This document shows positions 24,410 to 34,080 of a stretch of DNA of 64,000 bases, piece by piece (within the stretch, counting starts at the first letter, position 1; each line of letters starts with the position of its first letter). Origin of the DNA: Brochothrix campestris (GTDB taxonomy: Bacteria; Bacillota; Bacilli; Lactobacillales; Listeriaceae); the NCBI RefSeq assembly GCF_046058945.1, contig NZ_CP175511.1, forward strand, positions 1,364,001 to 1,428,000, given 5' to 3'. The notes beneath the pieces were generated by a model. That model did not search any database, had not been told where the DNA came from, and worked only from the letters and a program-made list of their open reading frames with translations. Position numbers and translations under genes: made by a program.

Positions 24410-25018
24410 ATCTATAGCTCTCTGAGATTGAAGATAAATGTTGTTCTAAGTCGTTACGACTTGCTCGCTCGGGATTACATAGCATCAGTACGCGCTTCGT
24501 CACTCGCTCGTCGAGCTTACTAGAATGAAAGTAATTTAGAGACGTTCTAAACTGCAGTGATTGGAGAAACGAAAGTGAAATCAACCGCTTAGAAGCAAAC
24601 AGCTTGGAAGATAAATGAAGGCGACTATTTACCGTCGCTGCCATTTATCTGAAAGTTGACAGCTTCTGGTTGATGTAACTAGAGGAACGAAAGTGAAATC
24701 AACCGCCTAGAAGCAAACAGCTTGGAAGATAAATGAAGGCGACTATTTACCGTCGCTGCCATTTATCTGAAAGTTGACAGCTTCTGGTTGATGTAACTAG
24801 AGGAACGAAAGTGAAATCAGCTCGTTCAACAGCGTATAAATTGGAAAGGTCGCGTGGGCGATTATTTACTATCGCTCGCAAAGAGCTTGAAACTTACGAG
24901 CTGTTAGCTGATTAAATGAGAGGATATAACAGCATTTCTATTCAGTCTTATCAGCTCGTAAATAAAGTCATTGTAATAGAATTTTAAAGAAAATGAAGTC
25001 TGTTTGACCTTTGTCTAC
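24410..25018 (+). repeat. Complete hairpin-repeat composite after fructokinase copy 1
   Basis: Order: 5' module (about 24410-24528, with TTACGACTTGCTCGCTCG), half a unit (AATTTAGAGACGTTCTAA to GGAGAAA), then two 118-bp units at 24568-24685 and 24686-24803. These have arms ATCAACC/GGTTGAT, AGAAGC/GCTTCT, AGATAAATG/CATTTATCT and GCGAC-TATTTACC-GTCGC. A third unit of the AATCAGCT type follows (24804-24916), then the 3' module (about 24917-25018) with TAACAGCATTTCTATTCAG and GTCTATCAGCTCGTA-like sequence, ending at CTTTGTCTACA. The ends TGAGATTGAAG and CTTTGTCTACA are imperfect inverted repeats. Confidence 0.9.
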
Positions 25019-25023
25019 AGTTT

Positions 25024-25054
25024 GAGAGAGCTATCCCAAGATAGCTCTCTTTTA
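25024..25054. terminator. Terminator between the repeat composite and the CdaR-like gene
   Basis: GAGAGAGCTATC-CCAA-GATAGCTCTC is followed by TTTT on the plus strand and overlaps the stop of the convergent gene, where the opposite strand has only a few T. It should close transcripts that run through the repeats. Confidence 0.75.
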
Positions 25055-25933
25055 AGCGATTACAAGTAAATAACACAACGTTAAATCAGCCATCTTTTTC
25101 AACTGTAAATTAGTCTCTTCTTTAAATTTTTCAATACGGTACAACAAGGTATTACGGTGAATATACAGTTTTTGAGCCGACAATGCTAAATTACCATCAT
25201 TATGCCATAACGTCCTGATAATCGGTTCAATCTCAGGCTGATCATTAATTGTGCGTTTCAATTGCTGTAACATCGAACTATTCGATACTAACTGTTGCCC
25301 CTCAACTTGCAAGTAAAACTGTGGTAAAGAAACAACGTGTTCCGCCAACTGCTTTGCAACAAACATTTTAAAGAGGCGCTGTTCTTCTTTAAACGTAAGC
25401 GGAAGTTGTCGTGTAACTGACTGGTAAGTTCCTAAATAACAGGTTGTTTGCGTAAAAAAGTCATTATCAAGTAATTCGATAAGTGGTCTGAGTGTTTCTT
25501 CAGTATGCGGCGCATGCTGTTTCTCCTCAATTAACACACCACTCGTAGCATTCATAAAGAAACTACTGATACAACCGTCAAAAAAAGCGTTGAATAAATG
25601 AAGCCATTCTATTTGAAGGTCGCTACCTAACGGTGTGCGCAAATCAAAGTAGACCAAGCGAATCGGCACTGCTAGTTTCGGCATCTCTGTTGATTGCTCC
25701 GCTAAGAAGGCCTGCCACCGATTAGTTGTTCCCACCTCAGACTTTGTTTCATATAAACTGTGGAGCAACTGTTGTTCGGTCTCAGATAGTTCAGCCATTG
25801 GGATGCATAAAAAACGCTGATTTTCTTTAATGTTAATATGATGTTCGAGCGGTTCGCCCATTGTCTTTGCAAATGGATAAATTAATGCCAAGTTTTTACT
25901 CACTCCAACCAACCCCTTTGAAAGCCTTTTCAT
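25052..25933 (-). CDS. CdaR/PucR-type helix-turn-helix regulator
   Basis: The 293-residue protein ends in the PucR/CdaR C-terminal helix-turn-helix (IEPIIRTLWHNDGNLALSAQKLYIHRNTLLYRIEKF). The N-terminal part is not a recognisable sensor. Proteins of this form control sugar or sugar-acid genes. It diverges from the MsmK-like ATPase gene, which it may regulate along with sugar importers that share that ATPase. Its start codon overlaps one of two direct repeats in the intergenic region. Confidence 0.8.
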   Translation of the reverse strand: MKRLSKGLVGVSKNLALIYPFAKTMGEPLEHHINIKENQRFLCIPMAELSETEQQLLHSLYETKSEVGTTNRWQAFLAEQSTEMPKLAVPIRLVYFDLRTPLGSDLQIEWLHLFNAFFDGCISSFFMNATSGVLIEEKQHAPHTEETLRPLIELLDNDFFTQTTCYLGTYQSVTRQLPLTFKEEQRLFKMFVAKQLAEHVVSLPQFYLQVEGQQLVSNSSMLQQLKRTINDQPEIEPIIRTLWHNDGNLALSAQKLYIHRNTLLYRIEKFKEETNLQLKKMADLTLCYLLVIA

Positions 25934-25964
25934 TTTTAGTTACTTCGGCTCTTATTTTTAGTTA
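25932..25964. promoter_or_regulatory. Direct repeats in the CdaR-like/ATPase divergent region
   Basis: ATTTTTAGTTA occurs at 25932-25942 and 25954-25964, 22 bases apart, that is two helical turns. A TATACT box for the ATPase gene follows near 25998. The spacing suggests a dimer binding site, most simply for the CdaR-like protein controlling itself and the ATPase gene. Confidence 0.5.
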
Positions 25965-26033
25965 ATCCGTCTATAGTCCAAATAAATACCCCCATGTATA
26001 CTAAAGATATCACCTAATAAGGGAGCGATTAAG

Positions 26034-27134
26034 ATGGTACAAATGGCTTTAAACAATATTTATAAAAAGTACACAAATGCGGAAGGTTTTGCGGTAACCG
26101 ATTTCAATCTTGTTATCGAAGATCAAGAATTCATTGTGTTTGTCGGACCTTCTGGTTGTGGAAAATCCACTACCTTGCGAATGGTTGCAGGCTTAGAAGA
26201 TATTAGTGATGGCGAGCTTTACATCGACAATAAATTGATGAACGATGTGGCACCAAAAGACCGTGACATCGGGATGGTATTTCAGAACTATGCCTTATAC
26301 CCACATATGAGTATTTATGATAATATGGCTTTTGGTTTGAAATTACGAAAATATAGTAAAACTGAAATCAAACAACGGGTTGGTGACGCCGCCGAAGTAC
26401 TTGGTTTAACTGACTATTTAGATCGTAAACCAGCTGCCCTATCAGGTGGACAACGCCAACGTGTCGCTTTAGGACGTGCAATTGTACGTGATGCTAAAGT
26501 TTTCTTAATGGATGAACCCTTATCAAACCTTGATGCAAAACTCCGGGTTGCGATGAGAGCCGAAATTGCCAAATTACATAATCGCCTCAAAACAACGACA
26601 ATTTATGTAACACATGACCAAACAGAAGCGATGACAATGGCTGATCGAATTGTTATTATGAAAGATGGTTTTGTCCATCAAATTGGTTCACCAAAAGAGG
26701 TCTATAATCATCCAAAAAACGTTTTTGTAGCTGGCTTTATCGGTTCACCTGCAATGAATTTCTTCACAGTCACCTTAAGAGACGGCATGATTACTAACGA
26801 TGTCGACCTGTCTTTCATCCTTCCTGAGGGAAGATATAAAGTCCTCAAAGCGCGTGGTTATGAAGGCAAACAAATCATTTTTGGGATTCGACCAGAAGAT
26901 TTACAAACCGAACAAATTGTCCTTGATTCATCTTCAAGCGTCATTAACGTTGAAGTTGTTGTATCAGAACTGCTCGGTGCAGAAACAATGCTTTATAGCA
27001 AGCTAAACAATGTTGAGTTTATTGCCAAAGTACCCGCTCGTGATGAATGTAAGCCGGGTGATATTATTTCATTAGCTTTCAACTTGAACAAAGCACACTT
27101 TTTTGATAGCGAAACAGAAAATGTTATCGTGTAA
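26034..27134 (+). CDS. MsmK/UgpC-type ATPase for carbohydrate ABC importers
   Basis: The 366-residue ATPase has Walker A GPSGCGKSTTL near residue 40, signature LSGGQRQRVALGRAIVRD, Walker B VFLMDEPLSNLD and H-loop VTHDQTEAM. About 120 C-terminal residues form the regulatory TOBE region (IIFGIRPEDLQ). Such ATPases serve several sugar importers at once. The two permeases at 34.1-35.9 kb have no ATPase of their own, so this one likely powers them. Confidence 0.93.
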   Translation: MVQMALNNIYKKYTNAEGFAVTDFNLVIEDQEFIVFVGPSGCGKSTTLRMVAGLEDISDGELYIDNKLMNDVAPKDRDIGMVFQNYALYPHMSIYDNMAFGLKLRKYSKTEIKQRVGDAAEVLGLTDYLDRKPAALSGGQRQRVALGRAIVRDAKVFLMDEPLSNLDAKLRVAMRAEIAKLHNRLKTTTIYVTHDQTEAMTMADRIVIMKDGFVHQIGSPKEVYNHPKNVFVAGFIGSPAMNFFTVTLRDGMITNDVDLSFILPEGRYKVLKARGYEGKQIIFGIRPEDLQTEQIVLDSSSSVINVEVVVSELLGAETMLYSKLNNVEFIAKVPARDECKPGDIISLAFNLNKAHFFDSETENVIV

Positions 27135-27143
27135 TAGCCTGCG

Positions 27144-27183
27144 CATCTCACTTAACGAACGGTTAATTTGAGATGTTTTTTTC
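27144..27183 (+). terminator. Terminator after the ATPase gene
   Basis: CATCTCA pairs with TGAGATG over a loop of about 18 bases with an inner TTAAC/GTTAA, followed by seven T. It overlaps the end of the convergent yesN-like gene. Confidence 0.75.
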
Positions 27184-28653
27184 TTTTGAAACAGATTGAT
27201 GCGTTTCATTACGGAATTCACTTGGACTAATGCCTTCAATCCGCTTAAACATTTTATAAAAGTAGCCCGCACTCATATAACCGACCGCTTCACTAATCTC
27301 ATTCATATTTAGGAGTGATTCATTCAATAACTCTTTCGCTTTCTCAATCCTAAAGGCATTGAGTTGTTGTGCAAAACGTTGGTTTGTTTCTTTTTTAAAT
27401 AACTGTCCTAAATACATCGCATTTAGATGTAACTGCTGAGCAACATCCTTCAGTGTAAGATCGGTCTGGTAATTTTTTTCAATCAACGCTAAAACTTGCT
27501 GAACATTTGGACTATATAATATCGTATTTTCAACAGTACTAGCCTGTTCTATTCGTGTATATAGGACGGTTTCAAGCGCCATAATGGTGTCTGTCTGTGC
27601 GATGTTAGCTAATTCATTTTCATAATTATAATTAGTGTCATAATGACGGTGAATTTCTGCCACAATTAATAACGCGAGATGATGTACATAGGAAGCAGGA
27701 CGTAACTGTTGCTTCATCGTTCGTACAAACATCGCCACCACTTCACATAACGTCCCATCAGCTTTTTGATTAAGCGCATTACTGACGCATGTCATCTCGA
27801 AATCGCTCGTGCGCTGTTTAGACTCCACAACGTTTAACTGCATCAATTGTTCTGGTAGACTTAGACGATAAAAACGGGCCAGGTGATTCATATCTAATGC
27901 CTGTTGACAGCTTTTGACGATGTCTTTCGCATCAGTAACCACGCACCCCAGCCCGACAGTACAAGTTGTTTCACGATATAACCGCTCAAATTGCATGATA
28001 AAAGCGAGTGCTTGTTGGTAATTTCCTTCGTAAACAATACGGATATGTGGGCCTTCGCTCATATAATACGATTGATTTAGTAGTCGACAGTTCGTTATCA
28101 CTTGAGTTTGTTCTGTTGACGTCAGCCCGTTAAAATAAATGACCGTAAAAAGGGCATTATCGTTAAACGACCCTCCAAACAGATCGTCTTCGAGTTCTGC
28201 TTCAGTAATTATGCCATTAAACCATCGCTGCATTTTTTCTTGAAAATGACTTTCGCGTAACTGTGGAAGTTCTGATGACAGTTGGCTTTTTGAAAGAATG
28301 CGCAACACATTTTTCAATAGTTTTTCTTTATTTATTGGTTTGACTAAATAGTTTTCTGCCCCAAGTTCAATGCCTGCTTGCATGTATTTAAACTCTTCAA
28401 AGCCCGACAACATAATAAAATGAAAGTCAAATTGCTCTGCTTGTGCTGCTTTGATGAATTCAATCCCTGACATAAGTGGCATCATCACATCTGTAATGAC
28501 AATATCCACTTCATTTTGGCGCATAAATGACAGTGCTTCCTGCCCATTTTTAGCTGTACCAACAATTTCAATGCCTAATTCTTGCCAATTGATAATTTTT
28601 TTCATCCCATTAATAATCATGTACTCGTCATCGACTAATAATAATTTATACAT
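27163..28653 (-). CDS. YesN-type response regulator with AraC DNA-binding domain
   Basis: A receiver domain (1-120) with Asp-Asp-Glu near residue 9, phospho-acceptor about Asp55 in IVITDVMMP and Lys in YLVKPI is joined by a long middle region to a C-terminal AraC domain (about 395-490: DLTLKDVAQQLHLNAMYLGQLFKKETNQ and INEISEAVGYMSAGYFYKMFKR-like segment). It works with the YesM kinase next to it to switch on the glycan importer operon. Its ribosome site GGAGG overlaps the yesM stop. Confidence 0.92.
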   Translation of the reverse strand: MYKLLLVDDEYMIINGMKKIINWQELGIEIVGTAKNGQEALSFMRQNEVDIVITDVMMPLMSGIEFIKAAQAEQFDFHFIMLSGFEEFKYMQAGIELGAENYLVKPINKEKLLKNVLRILSKSQLSSELPQLRESHFQEKMQRWFNGIITEAELEDDLFGGSFNDNALFTVIYFNGLTSTEQTQVITNCRLLNQSYYMSEGPHIRIVYEGNYQQALAFIMQFERLYRETTCTVGLGCVVTDAKDIVKSCQQALDMNHLARFYRLSLPEQLMQLNVVESKQRTSDFEMTCVSNALNQKADGTLCEVVAMFVRTMKQQLRPASYVHHLALLIVAEIHRHYDTNYNYENELANIAQTDTIMALETVLYTRIEQASTVENTILYSPNVQQVLALIEKNYQTDLTLKDVAQQLHLNAMYLGQLFKKETNQRFAQQLNAFRIEKAKELLNESLLNMNEISEAVGYMSAGYFYKMFKRIEGISPSEFRNETHQSVSKEKNISN

Positions 28654-28658
28654 CACCG

Positions 28659-30350
28659 CTATCCTCCCTCAAATGTTAATTGAACATGCAAACCGCCACT
28701 TTGATGTTGTAGCAGAACCATTCGCGAAAATGTTGGATAATATAGTTTCAGTCGGTTATTGACATTCATTAAACCAATTGAACGTTCCGCGTTCTTGTTA
28801 ATCTTTGTTTTGCTTGCTAATAAATGATTGATATCATGCCGTTCTGCTTCGCTCACTCCGCGACCATTATCAATCACATCGATAAAAATGCGTTCCGCTT
28901 TACGATAAACCTTAACACTCATAGCATTATCAATCCGTGTAAAATCGATGCCATGTACAAAATAATTTTCAACTAACGGTTGTACTAAAAACTTTGGAAT
29001 TATGACATCCGTGACATCCTCAGCAATCGTAAAATGATAGGCTACACGATCGGGGTATCTCATTTGATAAAGATAGACATATTTTTCGCAAAAAGCCATT
29101 TCTTGTTGTAACGTAATGTGTTTTTCTTGCATGGTGTTGTTGCGCAATAAACTCGCAAAAGCATAGACGACATCGGCTAACTCATCGACACCTTCGCTCA
29201 ATGCATACATTCTTATATATTCTAAAGTGTTGTATAAAAAATGAGGGTTTATTTGTGACTGCAATGCCCGTAACTCTGCCTCTTTTTGATTTATTTCCAA
29301 GACGTAGATTGCCTTTACTTGCTGATTAATATCATCAAGCATGTGATTAATCCCAGCGGCAATATCCTTCAATTCATTTTTTTTACTCGCTTCATCAATT
29401 CTGATTTCAAGTTGTGACTCTGTCACCTTATTCATCGTGACCTTGATATCTTCTACTTGGCGACCGTATGACCCAAAGGTTCGAAAAAGCACGAGCAATA
29501 GCACACCATCAATAAGTAAGCTACCAATTAACAGCCAGAAAAAATCTTGAAAAGCCTGTTGGTAAACAAGTGATTTCGGTGTTAATACCACAATTTTCAA
29601 ACCAGAACGACTCTCAGTTTCAGTTACATAATCTGCTTTTTCAGTCATTTTCTCATTAAGGCTAACATAATCCGTCACTGACTTATTATCGGAATTCCCA
29701 CTGTTTTTTTCACCACTGTATTGATACATTAACTGATTTGAATCTGTGTATACGAGTATTTGTTGTTTTTCCGTTCCATTTGTTTCTTCAATGTTTTTCT
29801 TGATAATCGCATCATCGATAATCATCGTAAACGTCCCGGTACTCTTAATATTATCCGGATGTATAATCGGCCGATTCACTTCTATTTGATTCGCATGTTT
29901 CGGCAGTTTCTTTCGTTTGTCTCCTGCTTTTTTCGTTTGATTAGAATAAAAAAGCTCATCGAATTCATTTAAACTAATTCGTATGCCTGCAATGCCGAGC
30001 TGTTGATAATACACTTGCTTAATCATTTGCGGCCAATACAGTTGTTCACCCGTATTATTTTTTAAGCTTTTTTCTAAATATTGACTTGGATCAAGTGAAA
30101 AATAGGCATATAAATTTTCTATTTTTTGAGCATCACCTAATAGGTCAGATAGAATCACCTCTGTTTGTTGTTCTGCATGATTAATTGTTTCGGTCATAAA
30201 CTTAGCGGCTTGTGCATTTTCATTGTGAGCATCAGTCATTGCTTTGCGTAAGACGGTGTAACCGACCACCATCGTAAATAACGTAATAATTGTAATCATG
30301 ACAATCGCATAAAGACGGAGTAACGAACTAATCAAACGTGGTTTATTCAC
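28659..30350 (-). CDS. YesM-type membrane sensor histidine kinase
   Basis: The 563-residue protein has a membrane helix at about 12-34 and a second near 268-290 around an extracellular sensor domain. A HAMP-type linker is followed by the His_kinase family box LQSQINPHFLYNTLEYIRMYAL and the ATP site VIDNGRGVSEAE. YesM kinases sense sugars or sugar-loaded binding proteins. Gene order yesL-yesM-yesN with the SBP and permeases is the usual one in Firmicute glycan loci. Confidence 0.92.
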   Translation of the reverse strand: MNKPRLISSLLRLYAIVMITIITLFTMVVGYTVLRKAMTDAHNENAQAAKFMTETINHAEQQTEVILSDLLGDAQKIENLYAYFSLDPSQYLEKSLKNNTGEQLYWPQMIKQVYYQQLGIAGIRISLNEFDELFYSNQTKKAGDKRKKLPKHANQIEVNRPIIHPDNIKSTGTFTMIIDDAIIKKNIEETNGTEKQQILVYTDSNQLMYQYSGEKNSGNSDNKSVTDYVSLNEKMTEKADYVTETESRSGLKIVVLTPKSLVYQQAFQDFFWLLIGSLLIDGVLLLVLFRTFGSYGRQVEDIKVTMNKVTESQLEIRIDEASKKNELKDIAAGINHMLDDINQQVKAIYVLEINQKEAELRALQSQINPHFLYNTLEYIRMYALSEGVDELADVVYAFASLLRNNTMQEKHITLQQEMAFCEKYVYLYQMRYPDRVAYHFTIAEDVTDVIIPKFLVQPLVENYFVHGIDFTRIDNAMSVKVYRKAERIFIDVIDNGRGVSEAERHDINHLLASKTKINKNAERSIGLMNVNNRLKLYYPTFSRMVLLQHQSGGLHVQLTFEGG

Positions 30351-30352
30351 AA

Positions 30353-30970
30353 TTAATCCCCTTCCACAACAATCTTCCTCTCAATCATAACAATCCATTT
30401 TTTTGTTGTAAACACACAAATAATTTGTATCAATGCTAATGAGGCAAACATCAATAAACCGGGAAATTGATAGGTCATAACTAAAACAAAGCCGATGCTT
30501 ATTATGAGTTTAATGAGCATAAAGAAATTTGAATAAAAGGTAATACAGGCTAGCTTGATAAGATTTAAGAAACTAATCTCAAAACGATTATTTAGCACGA
30601 TGGCATAGCTATATGTTATAAATAAAGCTAGCATTACAAACACTAATATAAAATCGATAATTAAAAAGATTACTCCCTGTACCTGCACAGCTAAATACAA
30701 GCTATAGCCAATAAAGAGACCCACCGCCGCAAAGGTGAAGAACAATTGATTGGCACGCGGCCAATTTTGTTTATAGAGCACCCATGTTTTTTTCCAGGTT
30801 ATTTGTTTATAATCCCATTGCTGTTCGCAAAATAATTGATTAATCGTCAGTAAAGCTGGTCCGATTCCAACTACAATTAAACCAATTAACGTTAATGCGA
30901 TACAAAACAAATTCAATTTAATAATGACAAAACAACGGGTAAATATTGTTTCTAATAATGCACCAATCAT
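30353..30970 (-). CDS. YesL/DUF624 membrane protein
   Basis: The 205-residue protein has about five hydrophobic segments (for example LNLFCIALTLIGLIVVGIGPALLTI and FLIIDFILVFVMLALFITYSYAIVL). DUF624 proteins accompany YesM/YesN systems and sugar importers; their molecular role is unknown. Two bases separate it from the kinase gene, so they are one transcript. Confidence 0.85.
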   Translation of the reverse strand: MIGALLETIFTRCFVIIKLNLFCIALTLIGLIVVGIGPALLTINQLFCEQQWDYKQITWKKTWVLYKQNWPRANQLFFTFAAVGLFIGYSLYLAVQVQGVIFLIIDFILVFVMLALFITYSYAIVLNNRFEISFLNLIKLACITFYSNFFMLIKLIISIGFVLVMTYQFPGLLMFASLALIQIICVFTTKKWIVMIERKIVVEGD

Positions 30971-31004
30971 TTCATCGCCTCTTTCGGTCGTTTTATTATC
31001 ATGA

Positions 31005-31047
31005 GAAAAAACAAAACAAATAACAGTTTCCTGTCATCTGTTTTGTT
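31005..31047 (-). terminator. Terminator between the binding-protein and yesL genes
   Basis: AACAAAACAGATGACAG pairs imperfectly with CTGTTATTTGTTTTGTT around GAAA, then six T, on the minus strand. It would separate abundant binding-protein and permease mRNA from lower expression of yesL-yesM-yesN. Confidence 0.75.
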
Positions 31048-31062
31048 CACTCAGGAAGAGTA

Positions 31063-32532
31063 TTACTGTTGCGCCTTAAATTCATCATATTGTTTTTGCA
31101 TTTCTTTTAGCACCGTCGCATAACCGGCTGTTGCTAATTTTTTGTTCATTTCCGGCACTGTTTTACCCGCTTCAAGCGTACCAACACTCAGTCCATCGAG
31201 GTATTGAGTCATCACGTTATTAATGTTACTCAACTCATTTTTCACCTTGTCTGTTTTAAAGTTAAAACCTAACATCGGTGATTCTTTTGAATTTTGTAAC
31301 ACCTCATCTCGTTCCTTGATACGCTCATCTGAAATCATTTCATCAACATATAAAATTTTGTTGTTTCCTGTATTCCAACCAGACATATGCATATTCGGTT
31401 GATAGCCATCAAGCAGACGCATACGGTTATTCTCAACTTTCTCCCAGGCGTCACCCTCGATTCCTAATACTAATCCATTAAGAAGTTCGGCATCTGAATT
31501 GAGTAATCCGAGTAATTCAACTGCTTTTTCGGTGTTTTTAGAACCACTCGAAACAACGAAGGCTGCACCTTGAGCTGCATTAGGGGTTTTATACGGTTTT
31601 GTAATTGGCTTCGATACCAATTCTTTGCCCGCAATTACCGATAAGCCATAATCACCAAAATTATATGGCCCTTCTGTTTCTTGACGAACAAACCAAGTAT
31701 CTGCTTCTAATGGATAGACACGGTTACTCGTATCAGCATCTTTTGGCACATAGCCCGCCTCATAAAAACGATGCATTGCGTTTAAGCTCTTGAGCATCTC
31801 AGGTCGATCAAACGGATTGAATATTGCCGTGTCTTCGCCTTCAAATTCAACTGCAAAGGGCATGCCGTTCCCTAAAGGGTAATCATAGCCACTAACAGAT
31901 TCAGCCCGAAAACCTTGACCAATCGCAATCGGTGTCACTTGCGGTTCTTTTTCCTTAATGACTTTCAAAAGCGGTTCAAGATCAGCATACTGCTTCACCT
32001 TACTAATATCTAAATCATATTTATCCAACAATGTTTTATTAAACGTTAATTTTTGATTAATACTAATGTCTGCATTTACAGGGAACGAGTACATTTTTCC
32101 GTTGATTTCATTACCCTTTTTATAACCTTCGTCTAACATCTCATACGCCTCTGAGGCATACTTTGGCAACAACTCGGTTAAATCAGCATAAGCCCCTTTT
32201 TGAGCATTAGTGACATAATTTTTCGCCATGGCGATGTCGTAGTTTTCACCGGATGAAACGATGACAGACATCTTCTTTTCATAATCGCCCCAACCAATGT
32301 ATTGTAGGTCAAGCTGCACATTCATTTTTTCTGCAATGCGTTTATTAGCCACTTCCATCAACGCATCAAAGTTTTTTGGCTTATCACCAATCTGATACAT
32401 TAATAAAGTCGTCATCTTGTCCTTACTTGCTTCCTGTTTTTTTTCACCTGTCAAACTACCACAACCTGATAACACACTTGCCGTGACGATACCTGCCATT
32501 GCGATTGCCCCAACCTTAATCATTCGTTTCAT
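31063..32532 (-). CDS. Oligosaccharide-binding lipoprotein (LplA-like), second of a tandem pair
   Basis: The 489-residue lipoprotein has a signal sequence and lipobox LSGCGSL near residue 22, then a family 1-type extracellular solute-binding fold (TTLLMYQIGDKPKNFDALMEVANKRI, VVSSGSKNTEKAVELLGLLNSDAELLNGLVLGIEGDAW). It is clearly a paralogue of the upstream neighbour, sharing most motifs along the full length. It should capture mannose-rich glycans at the surface and hand them to the LplB/LplC-type permeases. Confidence 0.92.
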   Translation of the reverse strand: MKRMIKVGAIAMAGIVTASVLSGCGSLTGEKKQEASKDKMTTLLMYQIGDKPKNFDALMEVANKRIAEKMNVQLDLQYIGWGDYEKKMSVIVSSGENYDIAMAKNYVTNAQKGAYADLTELLPKYASEAYEMLDEGYKKGNEINGKMYSFPVNADISINQKLTFNKTLLDKYDLDISKVKQYADLEPLLKVIKEKEPQVTPIAIGQGFRAESVSGYDYPLGNGMPFAVEFEGEDTAIFNPFDRPEMLKSLNAMHRFYEAGYVPKDADTSNRVYPLEADTWFVRQETEGPYNFGDYGLSVIAGKELVSKPITKPYKTPNAAQGAAFVVSSGSKNTEKAVELLGLLNSDAELLNGLVLGIEGDAWEKVENNRMRLLDGYQPNMHMSGWNTGNNKILYVDEMISDERIKERDEVLQNSKESPMLGFNFKTDKVKNELSNINNVMTQYLDGLSVGTLEAGKTVPEMNKKLATAGYATVLKEMQKQYDEFKAQQ

Positions 32533-32602
32533 CTGCTCTCCCCCAATAGTCGTTTATCTCAATCGATTATTTCTAAAAGTGATGGTCGATGGTTAGGACT
32601 AG

Positions 32603-34057
32603 TTATCGAAAGGCATCGTATTGTTTTTGCATTTCTTTCGTTACTTTTGCTAGTCCAGCCTTTTCTAATTTATCATTCATTTCTGGTACAGCTTTTTTAG
32701 GATCTAACGTCCCTGTGTTAAGACCATCTAAATACTGACTCATCACATTGTTTAAATTACTAATTTCATTCTTAACATCCTTCGTATCGAAGACAAATCC
32801 TAAAATTGGTGATTCTTTTGCTGCTGCAATTGCATCATCACGCTCTTTTATTTGTTTATCAGAAATACTTTCGTCAACATATAAAACTTTATTATTTGCT
32901 GTATTCCATGCTGACATGTGCATATCTGGTTTATAACCGTCTAGTAATTTCGAACGATTGTCGCCGACTTTCTCCCATGCCTCGCCTTCAATTCCTAATA
33001 CTAAACCATTTAACAATTCTGGATCAGAGTTCAGTAAACCTAAAAATTCAACCGCTTTTTCGGTATTTTTTGAACCACTCGATACAACAAAACTAGCCAT
33101 TTGAGCCGCTTGCGTTGTTTTCAAGGCTGGTGTAATTGCACGAGAAACGAGCGCTTGTCCTGCCGCAGTTGTTAACGCTGTATCACCATAATCAAACGGG
33201 CCTTGTGTCTCTTGACGCACAAACCAAGATCCTGTATTTAATGGATATTCAGTATTGCTCGTTGCCGCATCCTTAGCAATATAGCCTGCTTGATAGTAGT
33301 CATGAAGGCTTTCATACGCTGCCATCATTTTGTCACTGCTGAACGGATTAATAATCTTCGTTGCATCGCCATCAACATCAATAGCAAAAGGTAAGCCATT
33401 TGCTAGTGGGAAATCAAGACCAACTTCGGCTCTAAACCCTTGCCCTGCAGCCATTGGCATCACGTTCGGCTCTTTTTCTTTAATCGTCTTTAAAAGCGGA
33501 GCGATATCCGCATAACTATTTACTTTGCTAATATCAAGGTCGTACTTATCAAGGTATTGTTTATTAAACGTCAACATTTGTTGTGAGAAAATATTTGCGT
33601 TTACTGGTAACGCATACATTTTTCCGTCCACTGAATTTCCTTTAATATAAGATTCATCTAAATCATCATATGCTTCTTTAGCATATTTTGGTAATAAATC
33701 AGTTAAATCAGCGTAAGCTCCTTTTTGCGCATTGGCTACAAAATTCTTAGCTAAAGCAATATCATAGTTTTCGCCTGAAGAAACGATGACTGACATTTTT
33801 TGCTCGTAATCACCCCAGCCAATGTATTGAATATTTACCTTTGCATTAATTTTTTCTTCAATTCGCTTATTTGCGACTTCAATTAATGCCTCATAGTTTT
33901 TTGGCTTATCGCCAATTTGATACATCAATAATGTCGGTGAATCCTTGTCGTCTTTACTGCTTTTTTTTTCACCTGATAAACTGCCACAACCTGCTAATGT
34001 TCCGACTGCAAGTACACTCATTAATGATGTTGCTACTACTTTTCGCCACGTTTTCAT
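32603..34057 (-). CDS. Oligosaccharide-binding lipoprotein (LplA-like), first of a tandem pair
   Basis: The 484-residue lipoprotein has lipobox LAGCGSL and the same architecture as its downstream paralogue (PTLLMYQIGDKPKNYEALIEVANKRI). Differences concentrate in the middle and in small insertions (the other copy has an extra SG before DYPLGNG), which could change ligand choice. It follows the permease genes in the same operon, and a good ribosome site precedes it. Two receptors for one transporter would broaden the glycan range. Confidence 0.92.
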   Translation of the reverse strand: MKTWRKVVATSLMSVLAVGTLAGCGSLSGEKKSSKDDKDSPTLLMYQIGDKPKNYEALIEVANKRIEEKINAKVNIQYIGWGDYEQKMSVIVSSGENYDIALAKNFVANAQKGAYADLTDLLPKYAKEAYDDLDESYIKGNSVDGKMYALPVNANIFSQQMLTFNKQYLDKYDLDISKVNSYADIAPLLKTIKEKEPNVMPMAAGQGFRAEVGLDFPLANGLPFAIDVDGDATKIINPFSSDKMMAAYESLHDYYQAGYIAKDAATSNTEYPLNTGSWFVRQETQGPFDYGDTALTTAAGQALVSRAITPALKTTQAAQMASFVVSSGSKNTEKAVEFLGLLNSDPELLNGLVLGIEGEAWEKVGDNRSKLLDGYKPDMHMSAWNTANNKVLYVDESISDKQIKERDDAIAAAKESPILGFVFDTKDVKNEISNLNNVMSQYLDGLNTGTLDPKKAVPEMNDKLEKAGLAKVTKEMQKQYDAFR

Positions 34058-34080
34058 TTCAATTCCTCCTATAGGATGAT

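Noticed and set aside
24408..24644. A 78-codon minus-strand frame in the repeat composite
   Set aside because: It lies wholly in hairpin-repeat sequence, and similar frames occur wherever the 5' module occurs; no ribosome site.
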